Shown piece after piece: positions 47,394 to 58,816 of a DNA stretch of 64,000 bases. Source of the DNA: Burkholderiales bacterium. GTDB lineage: Bacteria; Pseudomonadota; Gammaproteobacteria; Burkholderiales; Ga0077523. The translations under genes and the position numbers were made by a program. Within the stretch, counting starts at the first letter, position 1; each line of letters begins with the position of its first letter. The notes below the pieces were generated by a model that worked only from the letters and a program-made list of their open reading frames with translations, searched no databases and was not told where the DNA came from. The stretch is taken from assembly GCA_019745565.1 (NCBI GenBank), contig JAIESW010000010.1, positions 1 through 64,000 of the forward strand, read 5' to 3'.

Positions 47394-47914
47394 TTCTTCA
47401 CCTTCACGAACTTGCCGTCGGCATCGACGTAGGACACGGTCTGGGCGTTGAGTCCGCCGGCGGCGGCGAACTGGGCGGCACCCGCGGGCGGGATGGTGAA
47501 GGTCTCCATCTTCTTCACCTCCTCCGGATTCGGTTTGGCGGCCTTCAGGTCCTCTTCGGAGAAGCCGCGCACGCCCGTGGTCACGGTCGGGCCACCACCC
47601 GGACGCTGCTTGCCGAAGCCGATCGCGGTCGCCACGGCGGTCGGCTTCTTCTGCGGATCGGGACTGCCCAGCCGCATGCTGAGCAGGCGGATCCAGCCTT
47701 CGAGCTTATTGTCGGCACGGATCTGGGTCCAGCCGCCCTGGCGGCTCACTACGGTGACCTGTGCCTTTTCCGGCAGCTTGCCGACGTTTTCCGCGTCGAG
47801 GAAAGGTTTGGCCTTCACCTCGGTCTCGCGCAGCGTGTAGCCGGTTTCCTGCGCGTGCGCGGCCGCGCAACTCAGCAGCAGACCGGCTGCCATCCACGTC
47901 CATGTTCGGGTCAT
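47390..47914 (-). CDS. Exported bacterial SH3-domain protein
   Basis: A 174-residue protein with a Sec signal peptide (1-22, ending AHA). Residues 25-80 form a bacterial SH3b domain: TLRETEVKAKPFLDAENVG, then KAQVTVVSRQGGWTQIRADN and GWI. The C-terminal half is Pro/Gly-rich with no motif I recognise. SH3b domains bind peptidoglycan or peptides, so a role at the cell wall is plausible. The gene lies between the CHASE2 cyclase and the M48 protease with four-base overlaps on both sides. Confidence 0.85.
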   Translation of the reverse strand: MTRTWTWMAAGLLLSCAAAHAQETGYTLRETEVKAKPFLDAENVGKLPEKAQVTVVSRQGGWTQIRADNKLEGWIRLLSMRLGSPDPQKKPTAVATAIGFGKQRPGGGPTVTTGVRGFSEEDLKAAKPNPEEVKKMETFTIPPAGAAQFAAAGGLNAQTVSYVDADGKFVKVKK

Positions 47915-49743
47915 GACGATTTCCTGGAGGGTTCGAAAAGCCGCACGCCCTGCGCGCGACCCTTCACGGGAAACGATCCGCGATCGGCGAAGCCAAAAGC
48001 ATTCCCGCAGCGGCGCATGGTCTCTTCGGACACCAGGATGCGGGCAACGCCCTTCGTCAGCCCCTCGATGCGGCTCGCCAGATTCACCGTATCGCCGATG
48101 GCAGTGTACTCGCGCCGTGCTTCCGAGCCGATGAGACCCACCACCGCCGGGCCGGAGTTGATGCCGATGCCGACGTCGAAGTCGGCATCCGCCTCGCCCA
48201 GCTCGCGCTTGAAGGCCTGCAGCGTGTCCGCCATCTCCAGCGCGGCCGCCACCGCGTGCTGCGCGTGCTCGGGATCGTCGATGGGTGCGCCCCAACAGGC
48301 CATGATCGCGTCGCCGATGAATTTGTCCAAGGTACCGCCGTGGCGGAATATGACGTCCACCTGTTTCGAGAAATAGCGGTTGAGCAGTCCCACGACCTCT
48401 TGCGGCGAGCGCGATTCCGACAGCGTCGTGAACCCGCGGATGTCGGAGAACAGAATGGTCACTTCGCGGCTCTCGCCGGCGCGCGACAGGCCGCCCTGGG
48501 CGATGATCTCCTTCACCACGTGCGGATTGACGAAGCGGCTGAATTCGCGAATCGCCGACTCTCGCGACCGTCGTTCGTCGCGGTAGTCGTGCAGCGCGCA
48601 CACCAGGAAGAAAGTCCACCCGAACAGCAGCGGCGTCATCACTGGCATGCGGACATGCTGCAGGAAGGCGAGGTAGCTCGCCCCGAGCAGCACGACGGTC
48701 GCACCGACCAGAGCGAAGCCGATCTGGACGGTGTTGAGCCGGCTCCAGAATGCGATGCCGAGCAGGACGATCAGCGCCAGACCAAGTACCGGCGTGAACC
48801 ACGGCGGAGGCGTTCGGAGCCAGGCGTGGTTCTTGAGGTTGTCGATCGCGGTCGCCAGGATCTCGACGCCAGGGTGCGTGTTGCTGACGGGCGTGACGCG
48901 GATATCCCCCAGCCCCACGGCCGTGGCACCGATCACGACGATCTTGTCGCGGAACTCGTTTGGCGGCCGTGTCTTCTTCTGACTGTTGAGGTCGACGTAC
49001 AGATCGACGAAGGACACCTGCTGGTGCGCCTGAATGCCGCCACGCCAGCCGAGTTCGATGTACTCGAGATCCGGCAGCGGCCAGCCCAGGTCGGCACCGA
49101 GTCGCGCGGGCAGCGAGGGAATGCGCCAGCCGTAGGCGGACTTGAAGACGATGTAGCGGCGCCCGACGCCGTCCCGATCCTGATCGAAGTTGATCAGTCC
49201 GAGCCGCCAGTGTTCGCTCGCAAGAGCGGCCGGCTGCACGATATCGATGGTCGCGTTCTTGTCGGAGCGCGGATTGCGGACGGCACCGATGGCCGACGCC
49301 AGGTCGGCGATGGGTACGCCGAACGGATCACCTGCCACGTCGCGTCGCGCGGTCGGAAAGTAGACGTTGTCCAGACCGCGCAGCACCTGATTGAAATGCT
49401 GGTCCGATTCCGGGCGATCGGTGTCCGGCTCGCCGAACATGATGTCGAAGACGATCGCCTTCGGCTTCTGCGCCGAGATCGCCGTGACCACTTCGCCGTA
49501 GACGGACCGCGGCCACGGCCAGCGCCCCGCGTACTCGGCCATCCCGGTGATGCTCTGCTCGTCGATCGCGACGATGACGATATCCGGGTCGCCCTTCAGG
49601 TCCTTGACCTGGACGCGCTGGAAGAAATCGGCGACGCGGTTGGAGAACGCCTCGGTGAAATGGAGCCAGTACGCCTCGACCAGGATGAGGCCGACGAAGA
49701 CCGCGAAGACGGCGGCGAAGAAGCGGGCGCGAGTCGATGGCAC
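47911..49743 (-). CDS. Membrane class III nucleotide cyclase with periplasmic CHASE2 domain
   Basis: A 610-residue membrane protein. One N-terminal segment (about 8-28) leads to a CHASE2 sensor domain (about 46-330) in the periplasm with DIVIVAIDEQSITGMAEY. Two to three membrane segments follow (about 335-420). The C-terminal catalytic domain (about 425-600) has the metal-binding Asp in FSDIRGF (Asp434) and in GDAIMACWGAP. Lys in LDKFIGD and a YTAIGDTVNLASRIEG block fit an adenylate cyclase. It should make cAMP or cGMP in response to an envelope signal. Its stop overlaps the SH3 gene, and metF lies 38 bases upstream. Confidence 0.92.
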   Translation of the reverse strand: MPSTRARFFAAVFAVFVGLILVEAYWLHFTEAFSNRVADFFQRVQVKDLKGDPDIVIVAIDEQSITGMAEYAGRWPWPRSVYGEVVTAISAQKPKAIVFDIMFGEPDTDRPESDQHFNQVLRGLDNVYFPTARRDVAGDPFGVPIADLASAIGAVRNPRSDKNATIDIVQPAALASEHWRLGLINFDQDRDGVGRRYIVFKSAYGWRIPSLPARLGADLGWPLPDLEYIELGWRGGIQAHQQVSFVDLYVDLNSQKKTRPPNEFRDKIVVIGATAVGLGDIRVTPVSNTHPGVEILATAIDNLKNHAWLRTPPPWFTPVLGLALIVLLGIAFWSRLNTVQIGFALVGATVVLLGASYLAFLQHVRMPVMTPLLFGWTFFLVCALHDYRDERRSRESAIREFSRFVNPHVVKEIIAQGGLSRAGESREVTILFSDIRGFTTLSESRSPQEVVGLLNRYFSKQVDVIFRHGGTLDKFIGDAIMACWGAPIDDPEHAQHAVAAALEMADTLQAFKRELGEADADFDVGIGINSGPAVVGLIGSEARREYTAIGDTVNLASRIEGLTKGVARILVSEETMRRCGNAFGFADRGSFPVKGRAQGVRLFEPSRKSS

Positions 49744-49781
49744 GCCGCGAGTCTACTGGGAAATATGCGAACCGGGTGCGC

Positions 49782-50612
49782 TCAGAGGCCGAGCCGCTGC
49801 CAGACGGTGGTGACCGCGCCCGCCTGATTCAGCGTGTAGAAATGCAGTCCCGGCGCGCCGTTGCGCAACAGGTCGTCGCACAGGCGCGTCACCACGTCGA
49901 GACCGAAGGCGCGGATCGACGCGGCATCGTCGCCGAAGCCTTCGAGCTTGCGGCGGATCCAGCGCGGAATCTCGGCGCCGCAGGCATCGGAGAACCGCGC
50001 GAGCTGCGTGAAGCGGCTGATCGGCATGATGCCCGGCACGATGGGAATCGAGATGCCGAGCGCTTCGCACTGGTCGCGGAAGTAATAGTAGGCATCCGCG
50101 TTGAAGAAATACTGCGTGATGGCCGCGTCCGCGCCGGCCTTCACCTTGCGCTCGAAGTTGCGCAGGTCGTCCTCGGCGGAACGTGCCTGCGGGTGGTACT
50201 CGGGATACGCGGCCACCTCGATGTGGAACGCATCGCCGAACCGCTCGCGGATGAACGTCACCAGATCGGAGGCGTAGCGGAATTCGCCGATCTCGACCAT
50301 GCCCGAGGGCAGGTCGCCACGAAGAGCCACGATACGGTCGATGCCCGATGTCCGATAGCGCTCGAGCATCTCTGCCGTGGATGCCTTGGTGGCCGCAACG
50401 CAGGACAGGTGCGGGGCCACCTTCTGGCCCTCCGCCTGGAGTTCGGAGACCACGCCGAAGGTGCGGTCGCGCGTCGAACCTCCCGCCCCGTAGGTGACGG
50501 AGAAGTACGCAGGATGCAGCTGCGCCAATTGACTGCGCGTGACCCGCAGTTTCTCCAGGCCCTCCGGCGTCTGGGGCGGAAACAACTCGAACGAAAACGA
50601 ACGCGCGACCAC
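49782..50612 (-). CDS. metF: 5,10-methylenetetrahydrofolate reductase
   Basis: FAD-dependent reductase that makes methyltetrahydrofolate for methionine synthesis. The 276-residue protein has FELFPPQTPEGLE near the N-terminus, PAYFSVTYGAGGSTRDRT, AHLSC-type HLSCVAATK and the GVPEYHP-like EVAAYPEYHPQARS block that binds FAD. It follows ahcY on the same strand after 125 bases. Grouping with ahcY and metK indicates organised activated-methyl-cycle genes. The GIMPISRFTQLARFSDACG segment is typical. Confidence 0.96.
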   Translation of the reverse strand: MVARSFSFELFPPQTPEGLEKLRVTRSQLAQLHPAYFSVTYGAGGSTRDRTFGVVSELQAEGQKVAPHLSCVAATKASTAEMLERYRTSGIDRIVALRGDLPSGMVEIGEFRYASDLVTFIRERFGDAFHIEVAAYPEYHPQARSAEDDLRNFERKVKAGADAAITQYFFNADAYYYFRDQCEALGISIPIVPGIMPISRFTQLARFSDACGAEIPRWIRRKLEGFGDDAASIRAFGLDVVTRLCDDLLRNGAPGLHFYTLNQAGAVTTVWQRLGL

Positions 50613-50716
50613 GGTCCCCTCCGGACTACTGCATCACTTCTCGACTCCGCTCCCGAACCCGCGCCGATTGAGCGTCAACCCGCCAGGGTTGTCGCTCGAA
50701 CCGGCGCCACTGACCG

Positions 50717-50733
50717 TCCATCCACCGGATGGA
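50717..50733. other. Perfect 7-base hairpin after ahcY
   Basis: TCCATCC and GGATGGA pair around ACC a few bases downstream of the ahcY stop. There is no T-run. It may mark an mRNA 3' end or processing site in the ahcY-metF interval, the rest of which (50613-50737) shows nothing I recognise. Confidence 0.45.
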
Positions 50734-50737
50734 TGGT

Positions 50738-52156
<1,419 letters not shown>

Positions 52157-52224
52157 GGCGTCTCTCCTGGTCGAAGGACCGGTCCGCGGGACGCCGAGGG
52201 GTGGGGGTTGTGCCGCCAGCCTCG

Positions 52225-52308
52225 TCACCCGTGAGCGCGGTCACGAGTCAACGAGCGCGGTTCCGAAACCTGAGCCTGGCGGGGGACCCCGTTGCAGCGC
52301 TCCTCAGG
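52225..52308 (-). promoter_or_regulatory. SAH riboswitch upstream of ahcY
   Basis: The minus strand reads CCTGAGGAGCGCTGCAACGG (52308-52289) and later GCCAGGCTCAGG (ending 52269) and GCGCTCACGG near 52230. P1 is CCTGAG with CTCAGG; GAGCGC near the 5' end can pair with the downstream GCGCTC (52233-52238) as the pseudoknot. These are the conserved blocks of the SAH riboswitch, an ON switch that activates ahcY when SAH accumulates. The predicted transcription start falls a few bases before its 5' end. Confidence 0.88.
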
Positions 52309-52317
52309 AAGGCGCGA

Positions 52318-52345
52318 ATTGTAACTCAGGCCGGACATCCAGCAA
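52318..52345 (-). promoter_or_regulatory. Sigma-70 promoter of the ahcY transcription unit
   Basis: Minus-strand TTGCTG (52340-52345) and TACAAT (52318-52323) are 16 bases apart. The expected transcription start is near 52311, immediately before the SAH riboswitch, which makes this placement convincing. Confidence 0.78.
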
Positions 52346-52351
52346 CTTTGA

Positions 52352-52380
52352 TTGCCGCGCCGCACAAAAACCCGTATCCT
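52352..52380 (+). promoter_or_regulatory. Candidate promoter of the DEAD-box helicase gene
   Basis: TTGCCG (52352-52357) and TATCCT (52375-52380) are separated by 17 bases and point rightward, divergent from the ahcY promoter. The transcript would have a leader of about 180 bases before the TTG start; the leader (52388-52568) has no feature I recognise. Confidence 0.5.
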
Positions 52381-52568
52381 CCGCGCCCTGCGTTCGGGAT
52401 CGACCACCTGCCGGTCCCCTTCCGACACCGGAAAGCGCACCTTTCATCGGCTCTGACTCAAGTCTCCGGCATTCGCGGAGGTCCCTGGTTGGCGGCGATG
52501 CCGTCGCACCAGGGTGCGACTCCCCAAGGCGTTCCATCACGGCAACGTCTACGAAGCTGGAGAACTAT

Positions 52569-53900
52569 TTGAGTCACGATCTTCCGATCGCGCCCGACGC
52601 GACCACTTTTGCCTCCCTCGGCCTGCACGACACGCTGCTCAAGGCCGTCGAAGGTACCGGCTACACGCAACCCACGTCCGTCCAGGCGGCAGCGATCCCC
52701 GCGGCCATGGCCGGCGGCGACCTGATGGTCTCGGCCGCCACGGGTAGCGGCAAGACCGCCGCCTTCCTGCTGCCCGCCCTGCAGCGCCTGGTCACGTCCG
52801 AGAAGCGCGCCGTCCCCGGCGGCGGTCCGCGCATCCTGGTGCTCACGCCCACGCGCGAGCTCTCGATGCAGGTCACCCAGGCCTGCGAGCTCTACGGCCG
52901 CACGCTCAAGTGGTTGCGTACCGCGTCCGTGGTGGGCGGCGTGCCCTACGGAGCGCAATTGCGCGCGATCCGCGGCGCGTTGGACGTGCTGGTCGCCACC
53001 CCTGGCCGCCTGCTGGACCTGCTGAAGAGCGGCCGTCTCGATCTGGCCCGCGTCGAAGTGCTGGTACTGGACGAAGCCGACCGCATGCTGGACATGGGCT
53101 TCATCGACGACATCCGCGCTATCGTCGCGGCCACCCCGGAGTCGCGCCAGACGCTGCTGTTCTCCGCGACGCTCGACGGTGACATCGCCAAACTGGCCGG
53201 CCAGTTGATGAGCGAACCCCAGCGCATCGAACTCGCCTCCCATCGCGATCGCCATGAAGGCATCACCCAGCGTCTGCACTGGGCCGACAACCGGAACCAC
53301 AAGGAGCGTCTGCTCGATCACCTGCTGCGCGATCCGAGCATCGACCAGGCGATCGTCTTCACGTCGACCCAACGCGATGCCGAACGCATCGCCGCGCAGA
53401 TCGAAGCGAGCGGTCATGCGGTCGCCGCCCTGCACGGCGGCATGCCCCAGTCCCAGCGCAGCCGCACGCTCACCGGCCTGCGCCATCGGCGTCTGCGCGT
53501 GCTGGTCGCCACCGATGTCGCTTCCCGCGGCATCGACGTGCCGACCATCAGCCACGTGATCAACTACGGCATGCCGATGAACTCCGAGGACTACGTACAC
53601 CGCATCGGCCGCACCGGCCGTGCCGGACGTACCGGCCTCGCCGTGACGCTGGCGGAGCACGCCGACCTGCACAAGATCCGCGGCATCGAGCGCTTCACCA
53701 CTCAGCGCATTCCGGTGTCCACCGTCGAAGGGTTGGAACCGCGGCTGGCCGAGCCGTCGACGCAGAACCGTTCCGGCAACCCCGGCCGTCGCGGCAACGG
53801 CGGCGGACGCTCGTTCAGCGGCCGACCGCATGCCGGCCGCGACCGGGATTCCCGGTCGGAAAGAACCACGGGCGCACCGCAGCGCGCCCGTCGTCCTTAA
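52569..53900 (+). CDS. DEAD-box RNA helicase (RhlE-like)
   Basis: An ATP-dependent RNA helicase of 443 residues. I place the start at a TTG (52569) because a GGAG lies seven bases upstream and no ATG or GTG fits. The motifs appear in order: Q-motif GYTQPTSVQ, Walker A AATGSGKT, PTREL, TPGR, the DEAD box LDEADRMLDMGF, SAT, and HRIGRTGRAG. The C-terminus is Gly/Arg/Ser-rich (about residues 395-443), as in RhlE proteins that bind RNA. It probably acts in ribosome assembly or cold response. It sits between ahcY and metK without obvious connection. Confidence 0.93.
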   Translation: MSHDLPIAPDATTFASLGLHDTLLKAVEGTGYTQPTSVQAAAIPAAMAGGDLMVSAATGSGKTAAFLLPALQRLVTSEKRAVPGGGPRILVLTPTRELSMQVTQACELYGRTLKWLRTASVVGGVPYGAQLRAIRGALDVLVATPGRLLDLLKSGRLDLARVEVLVLDEADRMLDMGFIDDIRAIVAATPESRQTLLFSATLDGDIAKLAGQLMSEPQRIELASHRDRHEGITQRLHWADNRNHKERLLDHLLRDPSIDQAIVFTSTQRDAERIAAQIEASGHAVAALHGGMPQSQRSRTLTGLRHRRLRVLVATDVASRGIDVPTISHVINYGMPMNSEDYVHRIGRTGRAGRTGLAVTLAEHADLHKIRGIERFTTQRIPVSTVEGLEPRLAEPSTQNRSGNPGRRGNGGGRSFSGRPHAGRDRDSRSERTTGAPQRARRP

Positions 53901-53912
53901 GCAGTCTTCCAC

Positions 53913-53937
53913 GAACCCCCGCCCAGTGCGGGGGTTC
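53913..53937. terminator. GC hairpin between convergent helicase and metK genes
   Basis: GAACCCCCGC and GCGGGGGTTC pair perfectly over ten bases around a five-base loop, 13 bases after the helicase stop. Neither side has a long T-run, so termination may be incomplete, but its position between convergent genes suits a shared terminator. Confidence 0.65.
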
Positions 53938-53947
53938 TCGCTTCAGC

Positions 53948-55105
<1,158 letters not shown>

Positions 55106-55190
55106 GCTTGCGCGGCCTTGGTGGATGTGTTGATAAAAAGGGCCCGGCAGGATAGCAGATTCCCTGTTTCCGCCGATATCGAACGAGGCG

Positions 55191-56060
55191 ATGCTGGAAG
55201 CCGTCTTGAGGCTGCTCGCGCGCCTGCCGCTTAGCTGGTTGCATCGCCTGGGTGCCGTCGCCGGCTGGCTCGCCTACCGGCTCGCCCCCCGGTATGCCGC
55301 CAGGCTGACCGACAACATCGCGGCGAGCGGCCTGGCGGACGACCCCCGGGTGTTCGAGCGCGTGTGCCGCGCGGCCGTGCGCGAGACCGGCAAAGGCCTG
55401 CTGGAGCTGCCCGCCATCTGGTTCCGTCCGGCGGACCAGGCGGCGCAGCTCGTGGTCGAAACCCACGGGTGGGAATCGGTCGAAGCCGCTCGTGCGGTCG
55501 GTCGCGGCATTCTGTTTCTCACGCCCCATCTGGGTTGCTTCGAGGTCTCGGCCCTGTATGCCGCGATGCGCTTTCCCATCACCGTGCTGTACCGTCCGCC
55601 GAAGCTCCGCTGGCTCGAGCCGCTCATGCGCATCGGGCGCACGCGCGGGTACGGTCGCCTCGCGCCCACGTCCATCGGTGGCGTCCGTCAGCTCCTGAAG
55701 GCGTTGCGCAACGGCGAGGCGGTCGGATTGCTGCCGGACCACGTCCCCGGTTTCGGCGAAGGCGTGTGGGCGGATTTCTTCGGCCGGCCGGCGTACACCA
55801 TGACGCTGGCAGGTAAGCTGCAGAAGGCCACGGGCTGCATCGTCTTTCTGGCTTTTGCCCGGCGCCTCCCCGATGGTGGCGGGTACGCGCTCGAACTGGA
55901 CGTCATCGAAGACGACCTGACCGGACCCGTGGGCGCCCGCCGGCTCAATGCCGCCATCGAGGACATCGTGCGACGCTGCCCCGAGCAGTATCTCTGGAGC
56001 TACAACCGCTACAAGGTGCCCGCCGGCGTCGAGCCCCCGGCGGCCGTTGCGGGTTTCTGA
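55191..56060 (+). CDS. Lipid A late acyltransferase (LpxL/HtrB family), first copy
   Basis: Transfers an acyl chain (typically laurate or myristate) to Kdo2-lipid A on the cytoplasmic side of the inner membrane. The 289-residue protein has a short N-terminal hydrophobic stretch, then the H-x4-E active site in [10 protein letters not shown] and later [14 protein letters not shown] and the C-terminal [12 protein letters not shown] block. The next gene encodes a homologue and overlaps it by one base (TGATG). Which chain each adds cannot be deduced. Confidence 0.93.
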   Translation: MLEAVLRLLARLPLSWLHRLGAVAGWLAYRLAPRYAARLTDNIAASGLADDPRVFERVCRAAVRETGKGLLELPAIWFRPADQAAQLVVETHGWESVEAARAVGRGILFLTPHLGCFEVSALYAAMRFPITVLYRPPKLRWLEPLMRIGRTRGYGRLAPTSIGGVRQLLKALRNGEAVGLLPDHVPGFGEGVWADFFGRPAYTMTLAGKLQKATGCIVFLAFARRLPDGGGYALELDVIEDDLTGPVGARRLNAAIEDIVRRCPEQYLWSYNRYKVPAGVEPPAAVAGF

Positions 56061-56929
56061 TGCCGATGCGTCTGCTGATCGGATTCTTGTGGCTGCTGCA
56101 TTTCCTCCCGCTCCCGGTGCTGGCGCGCATCGGTTCGCTGGCCGGCGATGTCTTGCGTCTCATCGGCACCGAACGCCGCCGCGTCGCACGCACCAACCTG
56201 CGGCTGTGTTTTCCGGCGTGGGACGAGGCGCGCATCCAGGAAGTGCTGAAGGCGCACTTCCGCGCCGTGGCCCGCAGCATGCTCGAAGCCACCATCGTCT
56301 GGTGGGCATCGGAGGCGCGCATCCGGCGCCTGGTGCGCATCGAGGGCGAGGAGCACGTCCAGGCGCTCGTCGACCGGCGCGTGATCTTCCTGGTGCCGCA
56401 CTTCGTCGGTATCGAGCTGGAGGGGCTGCGCATGTCGATGGACTACCGCGGCATGGCGGTCTACAGCCACCAGAAGAATCGCGAGTTCGACGAGTTCCTG
56501 GTGCGGGTGCGCAGCCGCTTTCCGGGTACGCGGATGGTCGCGCGGCAGGAAGGAGTGAAAGCGATCCTGCGCGGGTTCAAGGACGGCCTCGGTCTGCAGC
56601 TCTCGCCCGATCTCGATCTCGGTGCGCGCGACGCGGTGTTCGTCCCCTTCTTCGGCGTGCCGGCGGCCACGGTGACAGCGCTGTCGCGACTCTCGCGTCT
56701 CACCGGCGCAGCCGTGATTCCGGTGGTCGTGCGACAACTGCCCGGCGGCCAGGGCTACGTACTGCGCATGTACCCGGCCTGGGAGGACTATCCCGGTGCG
56801 AGCCCCGAGCAGGACACCCGGCGCATGAACGCCTTCATCGAAGAGCGCGTGCTGGAGATGCCGGAGCAGTACTATTGGCTGCACAAGCGGTTCAAGACGC
56901 GGCCGGAAGGCGAGGAAGGTTTCTACTGA
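56060..56929 (+). CDS. Lipid A late acyltransferase (LpxL/HtrB family), second copy
   Basis: A 289-residue homologue of the preceding gene; the start overlaps its stop. The H-x4-E site is LVPHFVGIEL, the middle motif LQLSPDLDLGARDAVFVPFF replaces the usual GLLPDQ with an Asp-Leu-Asp element, and the C-terminus has PEQYYWLHKRFKTRP. Tandem late acyltransferases add two secondary chains, so the pair may do laurate and myristate in order. The DNA between this gene and 56940 is 10 bases. Confidence 0.92.
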   Translation: MPMRLLIGFLWLLHFLPLPVLARIGSLAGDVLRLIGTERRRVARTNLRLCFPAWDEARIQEVLKAHFRAVARSMLEATIVWWASEARIRRLVRIEGEEHVQALVDRRVIFLVPHFVGIELEGLRMSMDYRGMAVYSHQKNREFDEFLVRVRSRFPGTRMVARQEGVKAILRGFKDGLGLQLSPDLDLGARDAVFVPFFGVPAATVTALSRLSRLTGAAVIPVVVRQLPGGQGYVLRMYPAWEDYPGASPEQDTRRMNAFIEERVLEMPEQYYWLHKRFKTRPEGEEGFY

Positions 56930-56939
56930 TGGATGTGAA

Positions 56940-57386
56940 GTGAAGCGCGAGACCGGATTCGCGAACCCGCCGACCGCGGAAATCTGCGACGTCCTGGCGC
57001 GCGTCTCGACCCTCGCGGTCGTGGGCCTCTCGCCGCACGCGCATCGGCCGAGTCATCGCGTGACGGCCGCGATGCAGCGCGTGGGCTTCCGGATCATTCC
57101 GGTGCATCCGAACGTCGTGGCGGTGCTCGGCGCGAAGGCCTGTCCCGCGCTGGACGCCGTGACCGAACCCTTCGATCTGGTCAACGTCTTCCGCGCCGCC
57201 GACCACATCGACGGCATCGTGGACGACTGCATCCGGCTCGGCGTGCGGCGCCTGTGGATCCAGCAGGGCATCGTCAACGAAGCGGCCGCGGCCCGCGCCG
57301 TGGCGCACGGCATCTGGACGGTCATGGACCGCTGCATCTGGTCCGATTTCAACGGGACCTGCGGTCGGCGGCGGGAGGTCGCGTGA
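56940..57386 (+). CDS. CoA-binding domain protein (YccU-like)
   Basis: A 148-residue Rossmann-fold protein related to the CoA-binding domain of succinyl-CoA synthetase. [34 protein letters not shown] is the YccU/CoA-binding signature, and [35 protein letters not shown] is the second half. No catalytic residue is known for the family. The start is a GTG at 56940; its stop overlaps the acetyltransferase start as GTGA. Confidence 0.9.
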   Translation: MKRETGFANPPTAEICDVLARVSTLAVVGLSPHAHRPSHRVTAAMQRVGFRIIPVHPNVVAVLGAKACPALDAVTEPFDLVNVFRAADHIDGIVDDCIRLGVRRLWIQQGIVNEAAAARAVAHGIWTVMDRCIWSDFNGTCGRRREVA

Positions 57387-57916
57387 GCTCCGGCGAAATC
57401 CTCATCGAACCGCTGCGCGAAGCCGACATCCCGGCTGTGGTGACCCTCGCCCGCGACACGTGGCACAAGCACTATCCGTCCATCATCACCGTCGCGCAGA
57501 TAGAATACATGCTCGCCCAGCGCTACGGCGACGACGTGATCCGGGGCCAGCTCGCCGATCCCGACGTGTGGTGGGACAAGCTGCTGCTGGACGGACAGCT
57601 CGCCGCCTTCGCCCAGTACGAGCGCAGCGATCCGCCGGGCACCCTCAAGGTCGACAAGCTCTACGCCCGCCACGAACTGCGCGGTCGGGGTCTCGGCAGC
57701 AAGCTGTTGCGGCACATCGAACACGAGGCGCGGGCGATGGGCTGCGCGCGCCTCAAACTGCAGGTCAACAAGAACAACGTGTCCGCCATCGGCACCTACC
57801 GCAAGAACGGATTCGAGGTGGCCGAGTCGGCGGTCTTCGACATCGGCAACGGCTTCGTGATGGACGACTACGTGATGGTCAAGGAACTGCCGGCGCTGCC
57901 GGCCGGGACGGAATGA
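57383..57916 (+). CDS. GNAT family N-acetyltransferase
   Basis: A 177-residue acetyltransferase. [25 protein letters not shown] carries the acetyl-CoA pyrophosphate loop (RGRGLG). [21 protein letters not shown] is the C-terminal GNAT motif. The substrate is unknown. It starts at a GTG overlapping the CoA-binding gene and its stop overlaps dapF (ATGA). Its context is with diaminopimelate synthesis. Confidence 0.91.
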   Translation: MSSGEILIEPLREADIPAVVTLARDTWHKHYPSIITVAQIEYMLAQRYGDDVIRGQLADPDVWWDKLLLDGQLAAFAQYERSDPPGTLKVDKLYARHELRGRGLGSKLLRHIEHEARAMGCARLKLQVNKNNVSAIGTYRKNGFEVAESAVFDIGNGFVMDDYVMVKELPALPAGTE

Positions 57917-58788
57917 AACTCCGCTTCACCAAGATGCAGGGCGCAGGCAACGACTTCGTCGTGATCGATGCCACCCGCAACCCGATCGAGCTGACGCGCG
58001 ATGAGGTGCAACGACTGTGCGACCGGCGCTTCGGCGTCGGCTGCGACCAGGTGCTGATCGTGGAACGCGCCCGTCACCCGGGCACCGATTTCTACTATCG
58101 CATCTACAACGCCGATGGCGGTGAAGTACAGCAATGCGGCAACGGCGCGCGCTGCTTCGCCCGCTTCGTGCACGACCACGGTCTGACGGCCAAGCTCGAG
58201 ATCCGTGTCGAGACCGTCTCGGGCGTGATCGCTCCGCGGCTGGAAGCGGACGGCACCGTCACCGTCGACATGGGCGTACCCGAGTTCGAACCGGCGCGCA
58301 TTCCGTTCACGGCGCCGGCGCGCGCGCTCACCTACCCGCTCGATGTGAACGGCACTATCCGCGAGATCGGCGCTGTCTCCATGGGCAATCCCCATGCGGT
58401 GCAGGTGGTGCAGGACGTCGACACCGCGCCCGTGACGAGCGAAGGACCGCTCGTCGAACGCCACGCCCGCTTCCCGGAGCGCGTGAACGCCGGTTACATG
58501 CAGGTGCTGGACCGGCACACCGTCCGCCTGCGCGTCTTCGAGCGTGGCTCCGGCGAAACCCTGGCATGCGGCACGGGCGCCTGCGCGGCGGTGGTGTCGG
58601 GCATCCAGCGCGGACTGCTGGAGAGCCCCGTGCAGGTGCACACGCGCGGCGGCGACCTCGGCATTCGCTGGAACGGCGAGGGCAGTCCGGTCTTCATGAC
58701 CGGCGCCGCGGTCACCGTGTTCGAAGGCGAGATCGAATTGCAGCAAGGCGCGGTGGCGACCCCGTCGCCCGCCCCCATGACGGCCTGA
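57913..58788 (+). CDS. dapF: Diaminopimelate epimerase
   Basis: Interconverts LL- and meso-diaminopimelate for lysine and peptidoglycan synthesis. The 291-residue protein begins [19 protein letters not shown]. The two active-site Cys are in [13 protein letters not shown] and [22 protein letters not shown] is also typical. It overlaps the GNAT stop. dapF followed by DUF484 and xerC is a conserved order in gamma- and betaproteobacteria. Confidence 0.97.
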   Translation: MKLRFTKMQGAGNDFVVIDATRNPIELTRDEVQRLCDRRFGVGCDQVLIVERARHPGTDFYYRIYNADGGEVQQCGNGARCFARFVHDHGLTAKLEIRVETVSGVIAPRLEADGTVTVDMGVPEFEPARIPFTAPARALTYPLDVNGTIREIGAVSMGNPHAVQVVQDVDTAPVTSEGPLVERHARFPERVNAGYMQVLDRHTVRLRVFERGSGETLACGTGACAAVVSGIQRGLLESPVQVHTRGGDLGIRWNGEGSPVFMTGAAVTVFEGEIELQQGAVATPSPAPMTA

Positions 58789-58816
58789 ATCCATCCTAGA
58801 CAACGAGAGCGAAGCG

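Noticed and set aside
55106-55190. Possible SAM riboswitch upstream of metK
   Set aside because: I looked for SAM-I, SAM-II and SAM-V type conserved blocks in this short gap and found none.
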